A stretch of 64,000 nucleotides of DNA, taken from the NCBI RefSeq assembly GCF_009766085.1, contig NZ_LMUF01000015.1:1-64000 (forward strand). Reading direction: 5' to 3'. This stretch comes from Burkholderia sp. S171. GTDB taxonomy: Bacteria > Pseudomonadota > Gammaproteobacteria > Burkholderiales > Burkholderiaceae. Below are positions 9,080-16,897 of this stretch, piece after piece; position 1 is the stretch's first letter, and every line of letters starts with the position of its first letter. The translations under genes were made by a program, and so were the position numbers. Under the pieces are notes generated by a model. The model was not told the origin of the DNA, searched no databases, and saw nothing but the letters and a program-made list of their open reading frames with translations.

Positions 9080-9465
9080 GAGTTTCCTCCTGGAAATGAA
9101 GTCGGCTGCCAGGCAGCAACGTTCGATGAACATTCTGTGAACGTTCGCCAACGTTTGATTAAGCGTGGCGCCCACGGCGTCACGCGTCGGATAAATCGGG
9201 CCGGGCGCACGGATTGCAAGCTCGCCGATACACTTTGTTGCGAAGCGGGAATCCGCGCATTGAAAGCAGGTTTAGCCGGCAGTGCACGAACGCTGTTCCG
9301 CCGACTTTCGTGCGCGCCGCGTCCAGATTTTGCCCGGGGTATTAAACCATGCAACGGCTTAAACCGGGCTTAATCGCTTTATCTTAACGGTACACCATGC
9401 GTTTGATTTAGCGAGCGCTCCTGCGGAAACGCACGTTTTTTTAACGAAATAAGAACGGATCAACC
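9080..9465. other. Divergent intergenic region, pspA-like / DUF2177
   Basis: 386 bp without a gene. I looked for a sigma-54 (GG-N10-GC) promoter for the pspA-like gene and did not find a convincing match. An AT-rich patch at about 9400-9460 probably includes the DUF2177 promoter. Confidence 0.4.
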
Positions 9466-9879
9466 ATGTCGAAAATGTTTGTCGTTGCGTTTGCCGTTAC
9501 GGCCGTGGTTTTTCTGATCCTCGACGCCATCTGGCTCGGCGTGATTTCGCGGAATTTATATCAGCGGGAAATTGGCGAGCTATTGCTGCCCAAACCCAAT
9601 TTCGTTGCGGCGGCGGCTTTCTATGTGATCTACATAGTGGGGCTGGTGTATTTCTGCGTCGTGCCGGGCGTCATCGGGCAGAGCGCCGTGCGCGGACTGG
9701 TGAACGGAGCGGTGTTCGGGATCGTCGCGTATGCCACGTATGACCTCACCAATCTCGCCACACTGAAAGGCTGGAGTACAACGCTCGTCTTCATAGACGT
9801 GGCGTGGGGCGCGGTAGCAAGCGCGATCGCGTCGGCCGTTGCGGTCGCCATTACTACGCGTGTGGTCCCGCTTGAGTGA
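9466..9879 (+). CDS. DUF2177 family membrane protein
   Basis: A 137-residue integral membrane protein with about four transmembrane helices. It begins with the family-typical FLILDAIWLGVISRNLYQREIG and contains the conserved segment AYATYDLTNLATLKGW. Members of DUF2177 have no established function. The ATG at 9466 starts the first hydrophobic helix; the ribosome site is weak. It converges with the RHH-like gene, whose stop lies 30 bp away, so it is probably transcribed alone. Confidence 0.85.
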   Translation: MSKMFVVAFAVTAVVFLILDAIWLGVISRNLYQREIGELLLPKPNFVAAAAFYVIYIVGLVYFCVVPGVIGQSAVRGLVNGAVFGIVAYATYDLTNLATLKGWSTTLVFIDVAWGAVASAIASAVAVAITTRVVPLE

Positions 9880-9908
9880 ACACGCGCGCCGGCCTATTGG
9901 AATGCCTT

Positions 9909-10343
9909 TCAAGCGCGCCCGGAAAACGACGCGTCTTCGTCCGATTTATCCGATGCCCCGAGGTCGTCCCCAGAATCGCAGGTTTGCGGCAGGACGTCGT
10001 CGGTTTCCGGATCAAGCGGAGCCGACGGTTTAGGTCCTTCTGCAGCCAATGTGCGCTTGCTGGCCACCCTGGCGACCTGTGCCGCGTCCCGCGCCTCGCG
10101 TGCGGCGGCCCGTTCGGCAACTTGCCGCAGCGCGACATTCAGTGGGTCGGGGGTTTTCGGCGCGCGCAAACGGTCGACGAGACTTGCCGCCTTCACCTGT
10201 TCGCTGGTCGCGTTGAAGCTCAATATGGCGCGTCGCATGAGCTCGCTGACACTGACGCCAAGAGTGTCAGCGGTGCTGGTGATCGCAAGTTTCTGCGCAG
10301 GAGTGACAAAAACAACGATGCGTTCGCTGGGTTTGGTAGTCAT
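9909..10343 (-). CDS. Ribbon-helix-helix-like hypothetical protein
   Basis: A 144-residue protein. The first 50 or so residues (ERIVVFVTPAQKLAITSTA, then LGVSVSELMRRAIL) look like a beta strand plus two helices of a ribbon-helix-helix DNA-binding domain, as in plasmid-type RHH regulators and relaxase accessory proteins. The rest is Ala/Arg-rich coiled coil and an acidic, probably disordered tail ending SDEDASFSGRA. The start is the ATG at 10343 with GAGGCG upstream. This ATG overlaps the stop codon of a possible upstream 90-aa frame. Function is unknown; a regulatory role is inference. Confidence 0.65.
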   Translation of the reverse strand: MTTKPSERIVVFVTPAQKLAITSTADTLGVSVSELMRRAILSFNATSEQVKAASLVDRLRAPKTPDPLNVALRQVAERAAAREARDAAQVARVASKRTLAAEGPKPSAPLDPETDDVLPQTCDSGDDLGASDKSDEDASFSGRA

Positions 10344-10612
10344 GAGCGCCTCGCTAAGCAGGGCTGGGCAAGTCCGACCGGCCGATATTCGGCACGGGCA
10401 ACGCCATTTGATGCGCTTTTGGTACGCGCGGCGGTACGGCAAACCGCGCAACCAACGTTTCCATCATATCGGTTTGCCAACTTCTCGTGCGCGCGGACAC
10501 GCTCCTCAAACGTTGCCTTGGACGCTACCCGCATCAACCGCTTGCAATATTGAGATAGTGGTGCTAAAGCCACCTCCGCGATAGCGTCCCGACGGACCGC
10601 CTTGACAGACAT
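10340..10612 (-). CDS. Possible small gene coupled to the RHH-like gene
   Basis: A 90-residue frame, unrecognised, whose TGA overlaps the ATG of the RHH-like gene (ATGA), an arrangement typical of translational coupling. The N-terminal half (residues about 15-60, Lys/Arg/Glu-rich) could be a helical domain; the C-terminal third looks like chance sequence. No clear ribosome site. It may simply be the open leader of the next gene. Confidence 0.25.
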   Translation of the reverse strand: MSVKAVRRDAIAEVALAPLSQYCKRLMRVASKATFEERVRAHEKLANRYDGNVGCAVCRTAARTKSASNGVARAEYRPVGLAQPCLARRS

Positions 10613-10978
10613 ATCCGCCCATTTAGCCTATTACACGGGATTTACTTACAAAAAAATCGTGTCACTGCCGGTGCTCGGCGCTCGAATTCTTTAAAATGCG
10701 CTGTTATTCTGCGCGGGCCGCCAGTGTTGCAGTTTTTCTTACAATGCGATAACGGCCCATTCGCGGGAACGCGCAGCCAGTCCGGGGGGCAACGGCACGC
10801 GACGCAGCAGTCTGGAACGATTTCCATGGAAGTGCTTATTTGAGCGCCGCCATGTTTCTATCAGGTTGCTGCGCGACACATCGGCTACACGGCTTTCGCT
10901 CACCCCAACATTTATCGTTACGCGGTTTCATGGCGTTGCGCACCGGGCGCCTAAAGGGCGCGCCGTTCAATCCAAGTC
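10613..10978. other. Divergent intergenic region upstream of the PBP1A gene
   Basis: About 365 bp, AT-richer at 10630-10750, likely to carry the PBP1A promoter and that of the RHH-like gene. No RNA gene or repeat recognised. Confidence 0.4.
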
Positions 10979-13468
10979 ATGCCAATCATCAAACGACCGA
11001 ACTCCTCGAACGCTCCACGCGATGACCGGGATCAAGATGGTCCCAATCGTTACCGTCAAACTACCGCGAAGTCTTCAGCCGGACCGTCGATCGCATTGCG
11101 CATCGTGTTGTGGTTCGTCGGGCTGTTCGCCGTCGCGGCAATCATCGGCGCGCTGATCATTGGTTATGCGCTGGTCGTGATGGGGCCGAATCTGCCCTCG
11201 CTCGATGCAATCACGGACTATCAGCCGAAAGTGCCGTTGCGGATCTACACCGCGGATCACGTGCTGATCGGCGAATTCGGTGAGGAGCGGCGGCGGATCG
11301 CGCGCTTCGATGAGATTCCCGACCAGATGAAGAAGGCCGTCCTCGCGATCGAGGATTACCGCTTCTACGAGCACGGCGGTGTCGATTTCATCGGCATTGC
11401 GCGGGCAGGGTTGAGCGACATCATGCATGGCGGTGCGTCGCAAGGTGCCAGTACGATCACCATGCAGGTCGCGCGTAACTTCTTCCTGTCGAGCGAGAAG
11501 ACCTACACGCGCAAGATCTACGAAATGCTGCTCGCGTACAAGATCGAACGCGCGCTGACCAAGGATCAGATTCTCGAGCTGTACATGAACCAGATTTATC
11601 TGGGCGAGCGGTCGTATGGGTTTGCATCGGCGGCGCGGGTGTATTTCGGCAAGGACCTCAAGGACCTGACGCTCGCCGAATGCGCGATGCTTGCGGGTTT
11701 GCCGAAAGCACCGTCGGCTTATAACCCTGTCGTCAATCCGAAACGCGCGAAGATTCGGCAGCAATACATCCTGAAGCGCATGCTTGAGCTGAACTTCATC
11801 ACGCAAGCGCAATTCGACCAGGCCTGCGCCGAAGAAATACACGCACGCGTGTCGGGCACGGAATACAGCGTGCACGCCGAATATGTAGCGGAAATGGTGC
11901 GACAGATGATGTACGCGCAATACCGCGATGAGACGTACACGCGGGGCTTTTCGGTGACGACGACCATCGATTCCGCCGATCAGGAAGCGGCGTATGACGC
12001 CGTGCGCAAGGGCGTGATGGATTACGAGCGGCGCCATGGGTATCGCGGACCGGAAGGGTTCGTCAATCTGCCGACGACGGGCCAGGATGACCGCGACGAG
12101 GCAATTGACGACGCGCTCGCCGATCACCCCGATAACGGCGACCTGATCGCGGGCGTGGTGACATCGGTGAATGCGAAGCAGGTGGTCGTGACGTTCGTGA
12201 ACGCTGACCCGGCGACCATTACCGGCGACGGCTTGCGTTTTGTCGCAGCCGGTTTGCGCAGCAATGCGTCGGCAGCGGTGCGGATCAAGCCGGGTTCCAT
12301 CGTGCGCGTGATGCAGGACGCGAAGGGCAACTGGAGTATCACGCAGTTGCCGCAAGTCGAGGGCGCGCTGGTGTCTCTCGTGCCGCAGGACGGGGCGATC
12401 CGCTCGCTGGTCGGTGGCTTCGATTACAACAAGAACAAGTTCAATCACGTCACGCAGGCGTGGCGTCAGCCGGGATCGAGCTTCAAGCCGTTCATCTATT
12501 CGGCATCGCTGGAAAAGGGGCTTGGACCGGCAACGATCATCAACGACGCACCGCTGTATTTCCCGCCGACTTCACCGGGCGGTCAGGCATGGGAACCAAA
12601 GGACGACGATCAACCTGATGGTCCCATGTCGATGCGCACGGCCTTGCAGAAGTCGAAGAACCTTGTGTCGATCCGGATCCTTTCGTATATAGGCACGAAG
12701 TACGCACAGGATTACGTCACGAAGAACTTCGGTTTCGATGTCGATAAAACGCCGCCTTATTTGCCGCTCGCGCTCGGTGCAGGTCTCGTCACGCCGCTGC
12801 AATTGGCGGGTGGATATTCGGTGTTCGCCAACGGTGGTTCGCGGATCAATCCGTATCTGATCGGCGAAGTAGCCGATGCACACGGCACCGTGATCTCGCG
12901 TGCGAATCCGCTGATTGCCGGCAGCAACGCACCGCAAACGCTTGAGCCACGCAACGCGTACGTCATGAATAGCTTGCTGCATTCAGTCGCGACCGGTGGC
13001 ACGGGCGCCGGCACCAATGTGCTCAAGCGTAACGACCTGCAGGGCAAGACCGGCACGACCAATGACGCAAAGGACGGCTGGTTCGCCGGTTACCAGCATC
13101 AACTCGTGGCGATCGCGTGGATGGGTTACGACCAGCCGAAGTCGCTCGGCAGCCGTGAGTTCGGTGCACAACTTGCGTTGCCGATCTGGGTCGAGTACAT
13201 GCAACGGGCGCTCGCCAAGATCCCGCAGCAGCAAATGGTGATGCCGGATGGCTTGACGACCATCGATGGCGAGTTGTTTTTCGCCGATAAGACGCCGGGC
13301 ACTGGGTTTGTCGCCAGCATCGGCGTGGATTCAGCGAATCCGCTTGAAGGTGCAAGCGACGCGGTGGGCGGTGTCGGTCCGGGCGGAATGACGCCTCCGA
13401 GCGTTCCGCCGCCCAACGTGAACCCGGCCGAGCGCCAGGAGATCATGGATCTCTTCAAGGGGCATTGA
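10979..13468 (+). CDS. mrcA: Penicillin-binding protein 1A, bifunctional transglycosylase/transpeptidase
   Basis: A class A PBP that polymerises lipid II into glycan strands and cross-links the peptides in the periplasm. The 829 residues comprise a short basic cytoplasmic tail, one transmembrane anchor (about 38-62), a GT51 domain with the AIEDYRFYEHGGVD and GASTITMQVARN motifs, an OB-like insert and a transpeptidase domain. Active-site motifs are S500-x-x-K503 in QPGSSFKPF, SKN in LQKSKNLVS, and KTGT at 690-693. The ATG at 10979 has no obvious Shine-Dalgarno but starts MPIIKRP as I remember for relatives. It is not next to pil genes, the common mrcA context, so it may be a paralogue. Confidence 0.93.
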   Translation: MPIIKRPNSSNAPRDDRDQDGPNRYRQTTAKSSAGPSIALRIVLWFVGLFAVAAIIGALIIGYALVVMGPNLPSLDAITDYQPKVPLRIYTADHVLIGEFGEERRRIARFDEIPDQMKKAVLAIEDYRFYEHGGVDFIGIARAGLSDIMHGGASQGASTITMQVARNFFLSSEKTYTRKIYEMLLAYKIERALTKDQILELYMNQIYLGERSYGFASAARVYFGKDLKDLTLAECAMLAGLPKAPSAYNPVVNPKRAKIRQQYILKRMLELNFITQAQFDQACAEEIHARVSGTEYSVHAEYVAEMVRQMMYAQYRDETYTRGFSVTTTIDSADQEAAYDAVRKGVMDYERRHGYRGPEGFVNLPTTGQDDRDEAIDDALADHPDNGDLIAGVVTSVNAKQVVVTFVNADPATITGDGLRFVAAGLRSNASAAVRIKPGSIVRVMQDAKGNWSITQLPQVEGALVSLVPQDGAIRSLVGGFDYNKNKFNHVTQAWRQPGSSFKPFIYSASLEKGLGPATIINDAPLYFPPTSPGGQAWEPKDDDQPDGPMSMRTALQKSKNLVSIRILSYIGTKYAQDYVTKNFGFDVDKTPPYLPLALGAGLVTPLQLAGGYSVFANGGSRINPYLIGEVADAHGTVISRANPLIAGSNAPQTLEPRNAYVMNSLLHSVATGGTGAGTNVLKRNDLQGKTGTTNDAKDGWFAGYQHQLVAIAWMGYDQPKSLGSREFGAQLALPIWVEYMQRALAKIPQQQMVMPDGLTTIDGELFFADKTPGTGFVASIGVDSANPLEGASDAVGGVGPGGMTPPSVPPPNVNPAERQEIMDLFKGH

Positions 13469-13682
13469 TCGGGGTTTGGGATGTGCGACGCACTTGGCGC
13501 ACGCATCAACTGCAACGGGCGCGTAATGTGCGCAACACCGTCCGTCTCGTTTGATCGCACGGTTAAGCGCAGTGCCATTCAACTGCGGCGCGCAGGGGCA
13601 TCAGTTTCCGGTGCTCTTGCGCGCGCCTTTGCGACAAGATAACCGGTACTCGCGTTCATTATGATTGGAGGAAAAGCACGCT

Positions 13683-14810
13683 ATGACGAAGACAAGCATC
13701 AAGTCCGTCGGCATCGCTGCGGATCATGGCAAGCCCAATTTGTCGAAAGGGCAAAAGGCTTTCAACGCGCTGATCAAGCAGATTGAAAAACGACGCGCAC
13801 GGCTAAGTGCCTGGGAAGCTGTCGTTCCGACTTTCCACCAAAAATTTGCCGGCGAATATGCTCCACTCGAGCGGACCTTAACGGATTTGCAGATCCGGTT
13901 AGCGCACCGTCTCGATCAGGCGTGCGACCAGAAGGGCCTTACCAAAACAGAACGCGGCACGGCTTCGGGCCTGGTTGCCGAGATGGCCAGCGACCTTTTT
14001 GCGCAACGCGACGATGCAGAACTGAAGGCGCTATACAACAAGCACAGCGGATCCGACTACGACCGTGAGGCGGCCTCCGAACTGGAGGACATGAAATGGG
14101 TGCTGGAAGACATGCTTGGTGTAGAGCTGGGCGACGATCTTGATATGAGCTCGCCTGAAGCTGTGTATGAGCGTGTGCAGGCGGAGATGGAGCAGCGTCA
14201 GGCGGAGGATTTCGCTGAAAGCCAAGCGCGAGAAGAATATCGCGCCAAGCGGAAAAAGACGGCCAAGCAAATCGCAGCGGAGGCGCAAGCGGAGGCCGAG
14301 CAGGCGCAGCTCAGTCAATCTATTCGCGAGGTGTATCGCAAACTGGCTAGCGCGCTGCATCCCGATCGTGAGCCCGATCCGCAGGAACGCGACCGGAAAA
14401 CCTCGCTCATGCAGCGTGTGAACCAGGCCTATGCAAACAACAATCTGCTGCAGTTGCTGGAGTTGCAGTTAGAACTGGAACACATTGATCAGAACGCGAT
14501 CAATAACATCAGCGAAGACCGGCTAAAGCACTACAACACGATTTTGAAGGAACAAGTCGGCGAGTTGGATCAAGAGATCATGCACGTTGAATCCGCGTTC
14601 AAGAACAGCTATGGAATTGCGCCGTTTGCTATCGTCTCTCCGGGCACCATCGAGCGTAATCTGGCCAGTGATATTGCATCGGTGAGGAAGAGCATACGCG
14701 CGCTCGAAAAGGACCTGCTGGCGTTTGAGGATATCAAGCAACTCAAGCTTTGGCTAAGGCGCTTGCAGCATGAAGCGGCAATGAATCCTTTCGACGACAT
14801 GTCGTTCTGA
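13683..14810 (+). CDS. J-like domain protein, otherwise unknown
   Basis: A 375-residue soluble protein. A J-like core, IREVYRKLASALHPDRE with HPD at 226-228 followed by MQRVNQAY, suggests contact with an Hsp70, but it sits in the middle of the protein rather than at the N-terminus and there is no Gly/Phe or zinc-finger region. The flanks are strongly charged helices and coiled coil (about 160-215 and 270-350). The start is the ATG at 13683, with GGAGGA 10 bp upstream; a TTG six codons earlier overlaps that site. It is monocistronic. A specialised co-chaperone role is inference. Confidence 0.75.
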   Translation: MTKTSIKSVGIAADHGKPNLSKGQKAFNALIKQIEKRRARLSAWEAVVPTFHQKFAGEYAPLERTLTDLQIRLAHRLDQACDQKGLTKTERGTASGLVAEMASDLFAQRDDAELKALYNKHSGSDYDREAASELEDMKWVLEDMLGVELGDDLDMSSPEAVYERVQAEMEQRQAEDFAESQAREEYRAKRKKTAKQIAAEAQAEAEQAQLSQSIREVYRKLASALHPDREPDPQERDRKTSLMQRVNQAYANNNLLQLLELQLELEHIDQNAINNISEDRLKHYNTILKEQVGELDQEIMHVESAFKNSYGIAPFAIVSPGTIERNLASDIASVRKSIRALEKDLLAFEDIKQLKLWLRRLQHEAAMNPFDDMSF

Positions 14811-14825
14811 TCATTCAATGCATTG

Positions 14826-14857
14826 GCTTACGGGCTTACGGGCTTACGGGCTTACGC
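14826..14857. repeat. 8-bp tandem repeat (CTTACGGG)
   Basis: CTTACGGG occurs three times in direct tandem (14827-14850) followed by a partial fourth copy. It lies just after the stop codon of the J-like gene and is probably a slippage product with no coding role. Confidence 0.7.
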
Positions 14858-14942
14858 TGCGGCGCGGAGAAATGAGCGTTTTCATTCACGAATCCAGTGG
14901 GCTCGCTTGTGCGAATTGTGAGGTGCTTTTGACGAGTGCAAG

Positions 14943-14984
14943 AAAAAAAGCGCGTCGCAATCTTGATTGCGGCGCGCCTTTTTT
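14943..14984. terminator. Bidirectional terminator, J-like gene / copper operon
   Basis: A long stem, AAAAAGCGCGTCGCAATC pairing with GATTGCGGCGCGCCTTTTT apart from a mismatch, with A and T runs. It is shared by the convergent J-like gene and the copper operon that ends at 15006. Confidence 0.85.
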
Positions 14985-15005
14985 ATTGCTGCGAGATTGA
15001 CGAGC

Positions 15006-15452
15006 TTACTTACCGAGCGTAGACGCCGGCTGCACCATGCATGTCGTCTCGATGCTCGACTGATCCGCGAACGTCAGCTTCAACGGGACCGTTGACCCCA
15101 CCTTCACCGGCTTGGGCGCGTCTTCGAGCATCAAATGGTAACCGCTGGGCGCGAACGCGAGCGTGCCGTGCGCGGGCACCTCGGCGGACTCGACCATCGA
15201 CATGGTTGATGTGCTGCCATTACTCGTCGATTTATGCAGCATGGCCATGCCGAATGCGGGTGTTTCAGCGCCGGTCAGGGTAGCGGGTTTATCGCCGTTA
15301 TTCGATATCACGAAGTAGCCCGAAGACGGCAGGTTTGCCGGCATCGAACGGATCCAGCAATCGTGCGCATCGAGCGTTGCGGCTTGTGCGCCGGACGCCA
15401 CGAAGGCGCATAAGGAAAGCAAACCGGCGTGAATCAGTGTGTTGGTTTTCAT
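15006..15452 (-). CDS. Periplasmic copper chaperone PCu(A)C
   Basis: A 148-residue exported protein that binds Cu(I) and in related bacteria delivers it to the CuA site of cytochrome c oxidase. A signal peptide (about 1-24, ending GAQA) precedes a beta-barrel domain. The full H-X10-M-X21-H-X-M copper motif is present: His73, Met84, His106, Met108. Length is normal. It is the last gene of a three-gene operon after DUF2946 and CopC proteins, only 7 bp from copC, which points to a joint role in periplasmic copper handling. Confidence 0.93.
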   Translation of the reverse strand: MKTNTLIHAGLLSLCAFVASGAQAATLDAHDCWIRSMPANLPSSGYFVISNNGDKPATLTGAETPAFGMAMLHKSTSNGSTSTMSMVESAEVPAHGTLAFAPSGYHLMLEDAPKPVKVGSTVPLKLTFADQSSIETTCMVQPASTLGK

Positions 15453-15459
15453 AGTCAGC

Positions 15460-15831
15460 TCACTTTACGTTGAACAGGTAATGGCCTTGCGTGCGATGGC
15501 CGTCGTCGGCCACGGCAGTCCATTCCACTTGATAGGTGCCCGTCTTGAGATCGCCGAGCGCGACGCTCATATGCTTCTTGTTGTTCGCATCGACGGCCGA
15601 TTTCGCGCTGTTGACCTGCGTGCCTGCTGCATCGATCACAGTCAGCGTGCTGAATGCCGGTTCGAGACCTTCCGTGAAATCGATAGCCACTTCATGCGGC
15701 GCTTCGACGGTTGCATCGGGCGCGGGCGTTTGCTGAGTCGGATGCGCATGCGCAAAAGCAAGTTGCGCCGTGGCGAGAAGCAGGGCGCTCAGGCCGCCAT
15801 GCTTTGCCATGTTTATGAAGAACGTGTTCAT
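15460..15831 (-). CDS. copC: CopC-family periplasmic copper-binding protein
   Basis: A 123-residue exported protein with the CopC/YobA beta-sandwich. Signal peptidase cleavage after LAFA (residue 27) would leave His28 as the mature N-terminus, the residue that with an Asp and His forms the high-affinity Cu(II) site. A second His cluster, [10 protein letters not shown] (His112, His117), is also typical. The ATG at 15831 follows AGGATC; the longer frame is ruled out by the signal peptide. The gene lies between DUF2946 and PCu(A)C genes. No CopD partner is seen here. Confidence 0.9.
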   Translation of the reverse strand: MNTFFINMAKHGGLSALLLATAQLAFAHAHPTQQTPAPDATVEAPHEVAIDFTEGLEPAFSTLTVIDAAGTQVNSAKSAVDANNKKHMSVALGDLKTGTYQVEWTAVADDGHRTQGHYLFNVK

Positions 15832-15904
15832 GCTGATCCTGTTTGATCTGGGTGACGCGAATGATGAGTGCGAGCCATGCAACCGGCGATAGTGCGAAGA
15901 AGAG

Positions 15905-16309
15905 TCAGGCGAAGACTGGCGGTGCACGAGGCTGTGCAGCGAAGACCGGCGCATGAGGCGGGAAGGGCTGGGCAAGGGTGTTATCGGCTAACGGGTCCGA
16001 AGTAACACGCGCTTGATATGCGATTGCGCACGGTGGTGCCGCGGGTGAGTGCGCGGCGAGATTGCAGTAACCGCATGCGTCCCAATGACCCGCCGCCGAG
16101 TGCTGCGAACGAATGGGTTTCTCAGCACCGGTCTGTGCGCTCTGTGGGGTATGTGAGGTGGGTGCTCCCGCCGAACAGAACGCGCTCAGGATCGCGTCGG
16201 GCTGCGCGCTAGAGACAAGCGCTTGCGACACCGCCGGAGCGAGCGCGGTCATCAGGATCGCAAGCAATCCGATGAGGCTGCCGAACTTGCGGACGAGGCG
16301 ACGGCGCAT
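15905..16309 (-). CDS. DUF2946 family protein
   Basis: A 134-residue protein with a hydrophobic N-terminal segment (about 9-30) that may be a signal peptide or anchor. It contains the family signature HWDACGYCNLAAHSP, giving His75, Cys79, Cys82 and His87, an arrangement suited to metal binding. DUF2946 genes commonly neighbour copper genes in betaproteobacteria, and here it opens the operon with copC and PCu(A)C. Biochemical function is not established; metal sensing or handling is inference. The start at 16309 is the last ATG before the hydrophobic segment. Confidence 0.8.
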   Translation of the reverse strand: MRRRLVRKFGSLIGLLAILMTALAPAVSQALVSSAQPDAILSAFCSAGAPTSHTPQSAQTGAEKPIRSQHSAAGHWDACGYCNLAAHSPAAPPCAIAYQARVTSDPLADNTLAQPFPPHAPVFAAQPRAPPVFA

Positions 16310-16500
16310 GAGACTGACGTTGACTTCCAAAGCGATCGAGTCGTCGATTATGCCATGCGTAGACAGGGGAATTTGTGCCCTTGCGTTGCAACCGCTGCGA
16401 CCCATTGCGGCACATGAAAATAGCCTGCAGGGCACTGGATATGTACGCGGGGCATTACGCGTATCACGCTTCAGGCCCGCTAAAACAACATGCGCGCCTG

Positions 16501-16538
16501 AAAAGTTAAAAGCCCGGATAACCGGGCTTTTAACTTTT
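16501..16538. terminator. Terminator downstream of tRNA-fMet
   Basis: The near-palindrome AAAAGTTAAAAGCCCGG / CCGGGCTTTTAACTTTT with a 4-base loop, ending in a T-rich tail, lies 6 bp beyond the tRNA gene on the minus strand. Confidence 0.85.
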
Positions 16539-16544
16539 AATCTC

Positions 16545-16621
<77 letters not shown>

Positions 16622-16821
16622 AAAAAGATTATAGGGCAACGGTGAATGCAGTGCAACATGTTTGTCATGTTTCACTGCTCGGGTGATTGGGTCGAGCGCA
16701 CTTTAAGTTGATGGGTAACTTGATGAGTGGCGTCAACGCCGTTTGCGCTCACGTGTCTTAAGGTGCTGAAACGAACGCGCGAAGCGCCCGAGAGTACTTG
16801 CACCGTATTAATCCGCACATG

Positions 16822-16866
16822 AAAACACGGCCGCAAATCTCAATAGAGGTTTGCGGCCGTGTGTTT
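16822..16866 (-). terminator. Terminator of the adhesin gene
   Basis: A stem of about 17 bp (AAACACGGCCGCAAA with TTTGCGGCCGTGTGTTT) and a short loop, 32 bp past the adhesin stop codon. Flanking A/T allows use in either direction. Confidence 0.85.
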
Positions 16867-16897
16867 CAACTATGCTTTCAAGCTGCTCATACGCTCC

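Noticed and set aside
9080-9465. Sigma-54 promoter for the pspA-like gene
   Set aside because: No GG-N10-GC element in a suitable position on the minus strand, and no pspF gene.
11075-12448. 457-codon minus-strand frame opposite the PBP1A gene
   Set aside because: Antisense shadow, His/Arg-rich with no domain; the sense frame has all PBP motifs.
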